64,000 nucleotides of DNA. Source: Ascaris suum. Its lineage: Eukaryota > Nematoda > Chromadorea > Rhabditida > Ascarididae. Both the position numbers and the translations under genes were made by a program. The notes beneath the pieces were generated by a model that was not told the origin of the DNA, did no database searches, and was given only the letters and a program-made list of their open reading frames with translations. Positions 40,181 through 52,600 of the stretch are shown here, piece by piece. The number at the start of each line of letters is the position of its first letter. Position 1 is the first letter of the stretch. The stretch is taken from NCBI GenBank assembly GCA_013433145.1, contig CM024177.1:5110110-5174109 (forward strand). Direction: 5' to 3'.

Positions 40181-43100
40181 CTACAAAAGAAATGAAACAA
40201 GAAGCATGATGACAGCAACAGCATGACTGCCGAAATGCCAACTTGCCCACACGGAAAGCGTATGATTAGCTGAATATCCGGTCTCAGCGGCTGAATCATC
40301 AAATACCATCCCGAGGTAGACGAGATGAACCATCGCCAGCACTCGAAATGACATGTTCAATAGAATTGTTAGAGTGGCGCCCTGTAAAGGTCCAAGGTGC
40401 ATGGTTACATAAGGGCACACATTTCCGTCTTTGCCTTCACTTGTTGATGCCTACCTTCGTCTGCTGGGTGCACACTAATACAAGCTGGTCTGTCCTTCTT
40501 CTCAAGTCACGTGGGTTAAAAGTTCAACGCACATGCACGATGATGCCTTGAAAACATCAGTTGCGCTCCTGTCTAACGTATTTGCAGTAACAGTCCAAGG
40601 GCAGAAGTAGCTGCTTGTACAATTTTCAGTGGTCCTGTGCGAATATCACAACTGTTGTTTAGAACATTTAATCTACGGTGGCATCGTGGAAATGAAATGT
40701 TCAAAAGCTTTTGTTCAGTGATCACGACAGGCTTTCTTGGACCTACTTCCCCTCCCTCCCCCTCCCACAGATCAGAAGTCAAAATGAAAAACTAACGGAT
40801 CTGACCACTTAAGAAGCACATCATTCTTTTGCTCCGACCAAAATATTCTCTCTTATGTCACCGATCAGAAATGCAGACAGTAGGATGACACATTTCAAAG
40901 AAACATTCTTTCAAGTGAGGCATAAACACAACGGAAATAAACGTCAGCAGACAAACATCGGCAGACGAATTCTCGCATTCCCATAAAATACGGGAATTCC
41001 TCTCGAGGCCAGTTTTGTTAAGAATTTATTTCTCACCACTTTCAACTCTAACGCTTTAGCTGCGATCGCTTCTGGAATTTCAAAATATATGAGTGGCACA
41101 GTGATGAAAACCTTCCTATAGATCAGACTGCGCCTACTACAGTTTCATATTAAGTTGATGGTGCAATCAGGTGGACAAGACGGAAGTACCTCTTTACGAA
41201 TATGTGCGCAGTCATGACGACATTTTCTGGCTCCGATACATGCGCTAAATCGTGCACTCAGTTTACTCCTTATTCCTGAACATAAGTCTATCTATTAAAA
41301 ACAAGCACTGAGTTCGTTTATATCGGTTACAGAAATATTCAATGATATTTAAAGCTTTTTGCAAACGTTACTTTATAGAAGCAGAAAATAGCAAATGAGT
41401 GTCATGAGCCAAACTTTTTATTGCGAACTTCTCGTTAATTAAAAATAATTGAGCGACTTTCTTTCCTTACGAGAATAATCCTTCCACTGGAACATTATGT
41501 AGGCATTTTTTCTCCTTCAGTTTCTCTGCAAATATCTAAGTGAGATTTCAGGTTATCAAAGATCGATGCTGTCGTCCTTCAGTTCGCCGTTTTAAATTCT
41601 TTTCTTCCACTTGACTTCTTTCACCTTACGCTTTCTATTTGCCCCCCCCCCCCTTTAACAAAAAGATCCCTTTAAAGATGTGTGCAGCTTCACGCAAGAA
41701 TTCGATGAAAGAAGCAAGTGAAAAACGTCAGAATATGCCTTACTTGTTTCGACGAAAGTATACAATCCGAGAGAGAGCAGTACCGCCGAAAGTTGAAAGT
41801 TAATCCCCTGAAAACATTCCATTACGCAACGTTCTATACCTCCAAATTCGTTATCGTATGATATTAAAGGAAGCTACATTTCACTTTTTGAAAGTTACTT
41901 TATTTCCTAAACGAACATTCCATGGAAGTCGTATATGCCTACAGATTCAAGTGATTCAAGATTCACTGTGCCAGAGCAGAAACTCAGCGCACTCATCCAC
42001 TGAGCTTGTTGGGCAAAGAAGACACGGTGTCCTATACCCTTTGGTACATCTCCTTACCGTTTATGTCACAATAACAAATTCCTCCATGTGTTTCACCGTT
42101 TGCGATATGTACTGATAAAAATTAGCGAGGTTAAAAATGCCTTTATAAGTCGATGGTGCAGACAGCCGAATAGTTAAGAATTTTAAAAAAGCAGACAAGG
42201 AAGTGTTCTTCACAGCAAAACGATAAGTGCAATCTTGCGGAATTAAAGGCATCAAAAATATCACATCACAACCTTTCTGAGGGTACACATGCTAAAAGAC
42301 TGTGAATTCAAAAGCACTTAATTTATCGGAAATGCCGTTCAAGCCGTCATGCTTGCGAATCTCCAGAAATGCAAAAAAACTTCCGAAACCAGATATCAAA
42401 ATGAAACTTTCTACTACTGGCAGATTTGAGAAGCGAACAAGCGGGGAACTCCGGAACTACAAGGTCGGTTCTTGGAAACGCGATCCAAAATAGATCTATT
42501 CGTCTCTTGCGGAAATTTCACCTCACCTTGTCCAGCAAATGCTGAATTGTGAAATATGCAGATGAAGAGCACAGTCAGCCTTATCGAAAAGAGTTTCTAA
42601 GACAAATTATTTCTGCAAACTGTGCCATCATCGCGAGGAATTTTAGTCATGGAGCGATTTCCGATGATGGTCTGGTTCATCCAGAGGCCAAATAAAATCT
42701 CGCCGGCAACATTTCATGTCCGTCTGCTTCCGCTTCTGCTTATATGTCATGAAGTTAAAAACGAATCCAAGTGTTAATTTCCTAGCGCCCCTCTTCCCCC
42801 ATTTCCACCAAAAATTAGAAGGCCTTACTTTTCATTATTTTAACGAAACTTTTTTTGTCCGAAAAGCAAAGCAATTAGAGAACTATCGGTCGAGTCAATT
42901 CAAGGATTTGCAGATGGATCTAGTGGGATCCGAAGAGATCCCAAATAGGGGCGCTTCAACAGTTTGATCCCCATTTCTAGTTTCAGGAACAAAATGACAA
43001 ACAGAACGTCAGAGAAAGAGAAATGAGCATCGGCAGAAAATTCTGTTAGGATGTTGTCACCTTCTCTGACCTCTTCTCCCTTCCTTCCTCCTTTCCCCTT

Positions 43101-46100
43101 CTAAATGCATCATTAAAGACAAGCAACGACGTAACGAGGAATGTACCTGAAATAATTTCATCGTGCGTATTTCGAATAAAGAAACAGCAACAAATATTCA
43201 GCACTGAACTTACATGAAGAAGTGAGCTGACGGCATACGTGACAAAAATTGCACTCGCCGCACCGTAACGTCGCATTTCAGTAAACACATCTGAAATGGT
43301 TATATATTCTTTATTTCTTTTATCCTCTTAGGCGGGGAAGGGGGAGGAACTGATCTGCCTAAATGAAAAATGCACATTATATGAGGATACCAGATATGGG
43401 CCACATTACAGTGAACACGATCCTGACTGATATTTCGATTATTTCAGCATTTTACATCGTCACTGCACGACTCAGAATTGAAGCCTCTTCACGCCCTGTT
43501 TTTCGACACTGTTTTACTTTGCTCTGAATGGCAGTGTTACAATCCTTTTATCAACAAAGACTCTTCCCTCCTCCCACCTCTACTCTAGCTTTCCATTCGA
43601 AGCACCTAGCCTCAATATGCTAAGCGACTTCTTTTCAAAGCGACCGCTAGGGGTCCCAAGCACACAGGCCTATGCCACATGACGTATTCGAGATTATGTG
43701 GCATCTTCCTCTTATCCAATGCGTTTTCAAATGATTCAAACTTTTTAATTCAAAAAATCCATTAAATATTCGGATCGAAAAAACATCCGCTTGTGTCATT
43801 ATGCAAATTTCGCAGTCATTCATATCAACAGATTAACTCTTATAATGGAATCACCATAATGTGAAAGAAATAACATTTTTGAAGAAAACGATGCATAGGT
43901 ATACTCCACGAAACAACCACATCGACGAGTGATCGAGGCCATTCGATTGATATGCAATCAGTAAGCATTCCATTCATAGCACCTGATGCGATCGCAGAAC
44001 CCACTGATAGCCAGCACATAAAATAATGACTAAAGCGAAATGATTGTGCAACACCGAACGAATGCCAGAAACCAGAAATAGGGAAGATCAGCTCGATAAT
44101 GCAAGATGAATAAACTACAAATATAAGGGAGACAACTATGAGAAGCATCGCGTACAACTGACTCATTACTTCTTCCTGAAATGGAAAAAAAGGCTGTGAA
44201 GGAGGATTTTGATTAAATACTTAAACTATTCCAAGGTAAGGGGGAGAGGGGTAGCTGGGAGGGAGGGGGAGAGATAGATGCTTACAACTATTGGATTGTC
44301 TCCGAAACTTCGGAAATGGTCGTGACAGTATCAGTATAATGACACCTGAGTGAAATATATTTGGAGCACTTTCAGGAGACGTGAATGTGAAGTGGAAGGC
44401 CGCAGAGAATAAAGATTTTATCACTGTAACAGGGTTCCATTTACTCATCCTTTAAACCCCTCTCTCCATCTCTTTAAAATATCCGTACTTCAAATGCCGC
44501 TAAACCAAGCCTTTCTGGCCGAACATCTTAAACGGTAATATTTCAAAGAAAAGAAATTACGGATACCTTGAATGGCTTCTTTTTCAATGACTCGTCGTAC
44601 TGTCGCAAAGATATCCACGGACCAAACAAAACGGTGCATGGGTCGAATAAATAGCCGAGTAACGTCGGTAATGCACTATTATCATACACACCTTCGTCGA
44701 CAATATCGAAACACAGTGACGTCACTTTCATTACGATGACCATTAATGTACCCCTCATTGACATATACCTTTCCGCACTTAAAATATACTGCCTGAAGGA
44801 ACGTAATTATTAATATCGTAACAATAGATATTTACGATATGGGCTGCTTTTATTACTTAGGCTGTAAATACAGTAAAACTCTGATTAGAAGCCTTCTATA
44901 CTCAGCCTAGAAAGATTTATGCACAAGTCGTTTCCTGATTATATATACCCTTTCCCACTCTACAAAGGCAAGACATTTCAAGTGATTAAGTGTTGTTCCC
45001 TTTTTGATCTTACATACCGATTACCACTCAAAGATTACATTTTCAATTTTCATCACTGGTCGGCGCTCTTCACTGGTGTAATGGCCGAACATTTTCTTCC
45101 CCCTCCCCCCTCCCTCCTCCTTCCCTTCTACGTACATCTGCTTAAAAGACCGTAGGATTTATAAATCCCTGTCGATTGTACGTTTTCCCGAAAATTATGG
45201 GAAATCTGCAAGCCCTGGCACCTATAAATGAGGCTTCACGAAGTAGCGATCATTTCCGGTTTTTAGGCGTTGAAATCATTTCAGTTACTCACTATTAATA
45301 GAGCAGACCACTCAACAGTGAAGGGCCATTGAGATCATAGGAACTAATTGATATCTTCGTGCTACTACTGTAAAGAACTTTACATTACTATATTCGCAGC
45401 TCGAGTTTAATAAATATTTTTTGTGCTCGTTAGACGACTACCAATCTTTATTAACACTGCAGTGCAAACCCTGCATCAAGAAAGTGCATAGGGGAAGGGA
45501 GCGGGCACGAGAGGAAGCAGCGAGATCCTCCAGAGTCTTTCATGTTTGCAGCCGACCTCGGTTTTCTCCCTTCTTAAATTCTTTCATCTGCGTAATCACC
45601 ACAGAAGTAACGCACCTTCAAAATGACCTTTATGAGTGTTCCCCACATTTTATCTGCAGAAACTAATTATTAACTGCCATCGAATGTCTTGAAGCATGGG
45701 GGTACGTGTGGAACCGTGAATGCGAACACCAAAGGGCGAAAGAAACGTGAGATGCCGTTCTGCGCAGATGGATGCTGCATCCTCTACCGTAATCCTTCAC
45801 GCGTGCGTATGCTTCGCCGTAATCAGTCGGCATCATAGTATAATGTAGGGGCCTATGACGTCAACAACGTAATTTCTTATTATTACTGTAATCAATTATC
45901 AAGGCCTATGACGTCAGCTTAGTGCAAAGTGTAAACATCAACAAACGTAAACAAAGAAAAAAACAAAAAACCAAAGCAGAAGGCAGCCGATTCCGAAGGA
46001 AATTGCGATGAAACCCGAGCGGTGAGTCAAGAACGATCCGAAATAAACAACTGGCAGCAGCACCACTACAAACGCGACGACGTGAGCAAGCGTCTCGTTG

Positions 46101-46872
46101 TGTGCCCATAACATGTACATACCACATATTGCCATACAAATGTTCAATAACTGCGGATTTAGCTTTCCTACAACAAAAAAACACGTAACCTTATTTACAT
46201 AATTTGTCACTCCACGCATAGCTTCCAGTTTCCAAGTTCGCCTTCCCACTCCTTTTTTCGAAAACCGCCTCAATGCAGTTTGTATAGTTAAAATAATCAA
46301 AGGGCGCGTGATAGCGAGAGAGGAACTCCATCTCTGGCTTCCGGTGAAGGGGATGAGAGGGATTGGTTGAGTTTTTAACCGTAATTCACAAAAACAGCGT
46401 TGCTAAAACTTTGTCAAAGAATCGGATATTGACGTTGCAGAGCAAGTTGGAGCAAAATGAATCAGGTGCCATTCAAAATTCACCAAGAATAGGTTGGACT
46501 GATCGTGCTCGCCATATCGCACACCCATTTCAAGAAGCGATAGAAAGATTTTTTGACCTTTTGCAGATGCTTTTGTTCCTCAAAGTGGCGGAATAAAGTG
46601 ATAAGAACCTTTTTAAAGTCTACAAAGAAAGAATGGAACTTTTAAAAACACAACAAAATTTTACCAGAATTGCAGACGGCCACCAAGAGCCGCTTGAGTA
46701 GAGCAAATGCGATGAGCTTGACCAAGAGATATTGAAGAGACTGCGCAACTCCCATCGTGCACATGAGCCATTGTGGGCGTTCCGATTGCAATGTGACAAA
46801 CTGCGGATAGTCGTGCTGATCTGATATGTAATACACATCGTCCTCTTCCAAATACCATTGGTCAACATCCAT
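40181..46872 (-). CDS. PORCN: Porcupine, Wnt O-acyltransferase (MBOAT family)
   Basis: Multi-pass ER membrane enzyme that attaches palmitoleate to Wnt proteins. Exons: 46872-46665, 46167-45972, 44792-44567, 44175-43875, 43290-43214, 41807-41744, 41071-41037 (least certain) and 40381-40181. All phases match, giving 1308 nt, 435 aa plus stop (human 461). Blocks line up with human PORCN: hydrophobic N-terminal segments; MSMRGTLMVIVMKVTSLCFD; FGPWISL; SFRFSHYFMCWLS; PRSLVDVVVSWSIPMHRFL; YVFTEMRRYGAASAIFVTY; SSLLHGINFQL with the conserved MBOAT His; SFRVLAMVHLVYLGMVFD; and a C-terminal Trp/His-rich membrane segment. Two oddities: the Asn of the usual SWN.P motif is Ser (codon AGT), and the Cys/His-rich loop before the last block is absent, or lies on an exon I missed between 41037 and 40381. 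The ATG is 5 nt after an acceptor-like AAACTTTAG. Confidence 0.93.
45850..45916. repeat. Two 14-bp direct repeats, each with a CRE palindrome
   Basis: GGCCTATGACGTCA occurs at 45850-45863 and again at 45903-45916, 53 nt apart start to start. Each copy contains TGACGTCA. The pair lies in Porcupine intron 2, about 55 nt past exon 2. It could be an intronic enhancer for bZIP factors or a trace of a small duplication. Confidence 0.6.
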
Positions 46873-49690
46873 CTTCACTAAAGTTTATAAAATATGTACC
46901 GTACGTTCACTGTTGGATCACCGAATATGGCCAACTCATGCATACCACTGAGATGGCACCTTCTACAAATCGAGACTGAAGCCGGCGGTGGAACAGCCAA
47001 CATGCAGGTCGAGCCGATATTGAATGATAACATCTACTATCACAACCTTCATTCGAACCTGTGTCGGACTTGAAAACAACGCCGCGACAGTAAGGAAAAC
47101 TGACAGATAGATGTAGCGGTTGAAAGAAATATAGCCCCCCTTAAGCGCACGCTTATACGCTTATATAGGCTACCGAAGCACGTGCAGGTGCCAGATGTTC
47201 ACATTTGAGACACCCATTCAATAGAGATAAACAGGAAGCTTCTCAAATTTGAATATATCTTCAATAGAAAGTGCAAGATTTTCGCGATTCGACATCTGCC
47301 TTTTTCGACCATTCGACGGTTACAGCTGTACCGCTGTCCATTCATCGGCGGAAGTCATAGATTCATGCATTCAGCGGAGGCTTTAAATCAGATGCCCTTT
47401 AGCCATTCACTGCCCGTTCTCTTATTTAGCTGAACAGCTTCCATCATCATTTTCGCGGCACTTCCCAGGCCTTTGTTGATACTATATGGCCACACGATGC
47501 CGTAACACACAAAGAGCTTTGTTTCTTAGCTGCACCAAATGTGAATGAACACGTTCGCTTCGCGTTAACGCGACACCTGAACTAAAATATGCGACCTTGA
47601 AGTGCTGTCGCTACGCTAAATGAAACAAAACTACAAGGGAACAGAAACGTTTGGGAAAGGAAGGGAATAAGGTAAGGGATGGGGCAAAAAAACTCCGGGA
47701 AGTTGGGTAAAATTGAAAGAGGGCTGAAAAAGCTGAAGGCGGGATAGAACTGAGGAATAAGCGGCAAAAAAAGACGTTGAACAACGTGGAAAACTGGCGG
47801 AGAAACTGTCGAAAACGTTGGAGAACGCGATAAAAAACAAGGTCAAAAGATGAAAAATGCCACAATTAAAGATTCGGCAAAAAAACGAGCCTCCTTGGCA
47901 ACTCGCATACGCGCACACTTACATATAGACGTGAATGCACACACATGCGCTCAAGCCCCCCCCCCCTCCGGAGGTTTTGCAGTCTTCTTCCAATCCTTGG
48001 AAGGTTTTTCGTTTGACCCCCAACGTTTCCTGATCCCGTACAATTCAGTTTTTTGCATCCCCTCAGGGCCGCTTTTTTCAATTTCGTTCCGCGTTTTTCC
48101 GAACATCTCCGACTTTATTTCTATTTTTGCCGAGGTTTCCTAGACGACTTTCGCAACTTCTTCCAACCTTGCACCGCTCTTCTTCTAAACTTTCTCGGAC
48201 TCGTCACTTTCAGCGCCCTTTTTACCCACATATTCCAATCTTATTTGCAAGAACAATTTCTTCCACATGCGAAAAAAAAACAAACACCTCGCCGTCCTCA
48301 ATCGCTCGAACGTGTCACATTTGTCAACGAAGGTTTCCCACAGCACCACCCGATGTTTGCACCTCGATTCTTGTTTATTTAATTCTCACGTCCTTCTATC
48401 ATTTAATTCACTTTACAAGAGACTAAAATTACCTAACATATGTGATCAATGCTAGTCAAATACTCTTTTTGGCAGTATTCATTTGAATATTTAAATAAAA
48501 CGTTCAACTCAATCTAGTATCAGAAGCACTTCGCTAAACCGCATTAATGCGCAAATTATCTCGTTCACACAAATGGGCGGACGTTTTTTCCAGCGGGGTT
48601 CCCCTCATCGTTACAATCCGGCTGGTAAAAAGCTCGAAATACGACCTCCTGCAACGCAAATACGCAAATTCAAAACTGGTCTTCCTTAAAGCTCTCGACT
48701 GCTGCCCTACTAAGCATGTGTATTTGTCGACCTTGAGGGGAAAAAATTATGTTCAGCTCTTTGTGTAAATCATGTTTTTCAAGTTGAGCATATCAACAAG
48801 TGAGCGGCGAGGCGGGGTTTCATACTGATCTTTGGGGACGCTGACAGCGCATAATTGCAGTGAAGCTGCGCACATTCGCCGTGAACAGTGAACGCGGCCG
48901 AGCTGAGAGTACGCACTGCCACCATGGCCACTCCGTGCTGTGCATTCAAGTGATGAGTCACAGAAACACCTAAGCTTACGATAAAAATTGGCAGCTTTTT
49001 GTTCATTCGCATAAGAATAGCAAGTGTGACGACCTGCGAAATTACAGCTGAATTGGAGCACCGAAAGCATTTTTCTGGATGCATCCAGCTCCTCTGCAAC
49101 TATCACTTAGGGGACTGAATAGAAAAAAAAAAGAATGCAAATTTCTATTCTAATCAGGTATTTCTGTGATCCGCCATTCGCTTGCAGAGATGCTGGGCAC
49201 ATCCAGAAAAAAAAACTTCCTGTGCTCCATTTGATGTCACGAATCGCAGCGGATGTTCCACGGTTACCAGTGATGGGCGCAATTCGAACGCCAAAGAGCG
49301 CCGATCATCTGCATATTTCTATGGTTGCTAAGTTCAGTCTCTTCGAAGCCAGTAATCAGAACGACATGGAATGTTGACGTTTGGCTTATCGTTGATAGAG
49401 CTGAAGGCCATAGATGAAATCATCCGTGACCGCCAATGTTTCCAAATTTTAGCCAGTTCCAAAATCGACCTCGCTAAGCCCATTTCAGCATGGTAACTTA
49501 ACAAGTTCCGAATGCCAAGGAACGGTCAGAAGATAGGCGATCAGTGATGAGTTACGCACTATCTCGTCAGTGTAGTCCGACGAAGATAAACGTCGGAGTG
49601 GAGGTTGCTTCATTATCATTTTTATATACTTGTGTAAATAAATTTGCAGAAGTGGTGAAACGTCGATGCAATAATAGCGGCGTCTCACTT
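46873..49690. other. Divergent Porcupine / KICS2 intergenic region
   Basis: Promoter side of both flanking genes. It contains polypurine/polypyrimidine stretches (47600-48250) that create long meaningless open frames. Minus-strand frames at 49106-48753 and 49099-48779 overlap each other in two phases and have no recognised motif. No TATA box was identified with confidence. Confidence 0.4.
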
Positions 49691-49693
49691 AAG

Positions 49694-52600
49694 ATGGAGC
49701 CGAGCTATGGTGCTGGATCAGCAACAGACATCGCGGGTACGGCTCCACTAGCAGTTGCCGAATTGCTGCCAGCTTTACAGGTAAGCATTTTTAATCGTTT
49801 CACGTTTCCAGTGAGCTTGGATGCCCTGGCAAGTAAGAGCAGTTTTTTTGTAAATATGGGAACTAATGGACAACTTTGAAAGAATAGGCAAATTTTTGCG
49901 ATAAGTTTTTCTCAGCCAAATCAATGCAATGGTGCTGCGGTTTGCCCGAAGTTTATTATGATGTCAAATTAGAGGCGAGAAGATCGCTGATAATGCAAAA
50001 CGTGCTGCACTATTGTGCCACATTTTTTTCAGTTAACTTATGCTGCCTACATTTTATCATCGTAGTAATGTATCATTTCTACATAATTATCTATAACTCG
50101 GTTTATTTTTACTTCAGCCTGTTTGTTTTATTGGAAACCACTCGGGTACTCTTTTGCTTTAAGCAGTCCAGTGAGTGAGCGGGGTTGGTTGGAAAACTCT
50201 CTGAAGTACTTGACAGCCGCAGTCTCGTTTTGTTCATAGGACTGCGGAGGTGGGAAAAATTGCTGTCTTCAAAGGTCGGCAACAGCTGCAGCATTTCGTC
50301 AGCAGAAGTTTTCTGTTACGTAGACGATGCAGAACACTCTATTTAATTTTTAATCCTCCGGGGGGGGGGGGGTAGTGTGTTTACAGCCATCCGTGCAGTG
50401 TGCCGATTCCCACTGGTGGCACTCAAGGTTTCCGGCGGTGAGTGCTTAGCAAAGTTTTATGACGGCTTCGGCATTTTTGCAGCGTCGATTAAGTTGCCGT
50501 TCCCTCCTCCCAAACAAGTAAGCGTATAAAGTCATTGCCCGTTATTAGAATACACTCTTTGATTATATATTGTTTTCAAGCCAGACATCAGCTTCTTGGT
50601 TGTTTAATCGGAGAGCTTTTACCATAATACCATAAACAGAACCACCGAGGCTTCAAGTTTTCTTTTTTGAGACGGTTTAATTTAAAGAGGCTTATTTCTT
50701 AAACATAGGCGGACTAAGTGTAATTATGTCATATTTACGACTTACGTCCGGACATCTGATGAAAGAAAGAATTGGAGGAGGGGAGGGAGGACTCCTCTGA
50801 GTCAGTTTCAGAGTTATTGCATACTGATGGCGAAACTTCGTTGGGAAGCAGCTCGTGAACAGATCGAATCCTTCAGAGGGAAAAGGATTCCGGTTACGAC
50901 AAGTGCAGAAGACTCCGCTTGCCACTCTCTGCTTTCCACATGTGTTTACAGGTAAGCAGCCTATGAACTACTGAGGTCATACTCTATGTCTTCCTTTATC
51001 GTGATCAAATTATCCTAGGTTGTAGGTTGGTGCTGTATTGCTGACACCGGAAGCTACTCTCATTAAGGTCCGTTCACGCTATTATCTAATCGTTTACTTT
51101 GCACACCTCTTTCTACACTCTAATAGAAATTGTGACGTTCATTTGTCGTTTGTTAAGCCCATCCTTCTAGATCTGTTAAGTGATCCTTAGCAATGATAAT
51201 TCGTTCACCATTGGCTCGAGCTGAAAAGGAAATCAGCAGACGGAAGCAAACAATGGGTGGTATGAGAATCTCCTCGAATATATGCTTGGGTACATTTTTC
51301 TGCTGTTGTCGGGCATAACTCGCCGTGCCTGAGCCGCGCCTCTGCTTCCAACCTCACATCCGTTTTTGGAAATCCTCTGAGTTTTCCAACCTTTTACATT
51401 CCTTTGAGGCTTTATAACTAAAATAAACTCCTTTACAATTTTCGAGTAAAGTTTATAAACGAGAGAACACCGTTTCTGCCCGCAGTTAGCATTTTGTCGC
51501 ATGTTCATCGTCGTGCTGCATATCTGTTTCGTTCTTCTTTTAAGGAACAACAATAAAGTAAAACATCGCGCTGTTACGTTTAATAATTCGCATTCTTTTG
51601 TAGCTTTTGCATTTTCTGCTTATATGGTCGGTTCTTTGACTGTATCCGCATTTTCAAGTTTTACGGCTTTTAGGGTTTCGAACTAAATTTGCTTCTTGAA
51701 GGCCACAGCCAAGTCAAGCACGTTGCCTACTTTCAGCGAATACTGATTGAAGCAGGAAATGCTTCGCTGGTTTAGGAGGTAGTCTCTAATATGAAACTAA
51801 ACATGTGTACCTTACTTCACCGTTTATAAGTCCCTGGGCTTCCAGCGTTCACTACCTTCAAAAACAGGTGTGTGCTCGAAAAGAGAAGAGTTGTGCAAGT
51901 TGAGGAGGGAGGGAAGAGCATTCGCCCATCACTTCCGAGAGGAGCCTAAATTAAGGGCGGCGGCGAGGATGGAGTTTATGCGAGGAAAATTGGCAAGAGG
52001 GTATGTTCTTGGAGACCTTTGGTATTCCTATTGCTAATATATTTTTGCAACTTCAAATTCGCAAACGGTTTTCCGAAATCAGTGCACATAATAAACCTGA
52101 TCACATGATCAGCGTGTACCACACCGAGGCAGAGGCATAAACTTGAGAAGGCGAGGGCTGGGAAAGGATTATAAATGGAGAAATATGATATGTGTTCGTT
52201 GGAAAAATTTTGGATGTTAGAAAAAAACAGGACGCTTCCCGTTGTTCTGTGGTTTTATTGTATTGCTTGACAGTTTTATTATGCAGTGTTTTCCTTAAAA
52301 AGAATTATTCGACTTTTTGTGTTTTCACTTTTCATTTTTATGTGATAGTTTGTTAGGATGCATTAATTCAGCCAGGTTGGTAACCTGTAATACGTGGATT
52401 GTACAAGTGGAGAGGTGCAGCTCATGCAAATGATATAAACGAGTAGCGGTTGCAGGAAAAAACGCGCAAGTATGCAAAGTGGGCCTTGCGCTAGTTTTAG
52501 CTTTGATTTAATCGAACATACCGAAGATGCTAGGTTCTGGAGTAAAGTTTGGCGCTTAGTTTGCCTTTCTTGAAAATTTCAACTATTATCGACTGAAGAA

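Noticed and set aside
44221..44448. Minus-strand ORF starting SKWNPVTVIKSL, considered as a Porcupine exon
   Set aside because: No acceptor gives the phase needed after exon 3. The exon at 44175-43875 joins in phase and supplies the expected hydrophobic segment.
47582..47918. Minus-strand Phe/Ser/Pro-rich ORFs
   Set aside because: They arise from a polypurine/polypyrimidine tract and appear in several frames at once.
48753..49106. Overlapping 117- and 106-codon minus-strand ORFs
   Set aside because: Two overlapping frames with no motif or homology I can recognise; Porcupine already has a suitable first exon at 46872.
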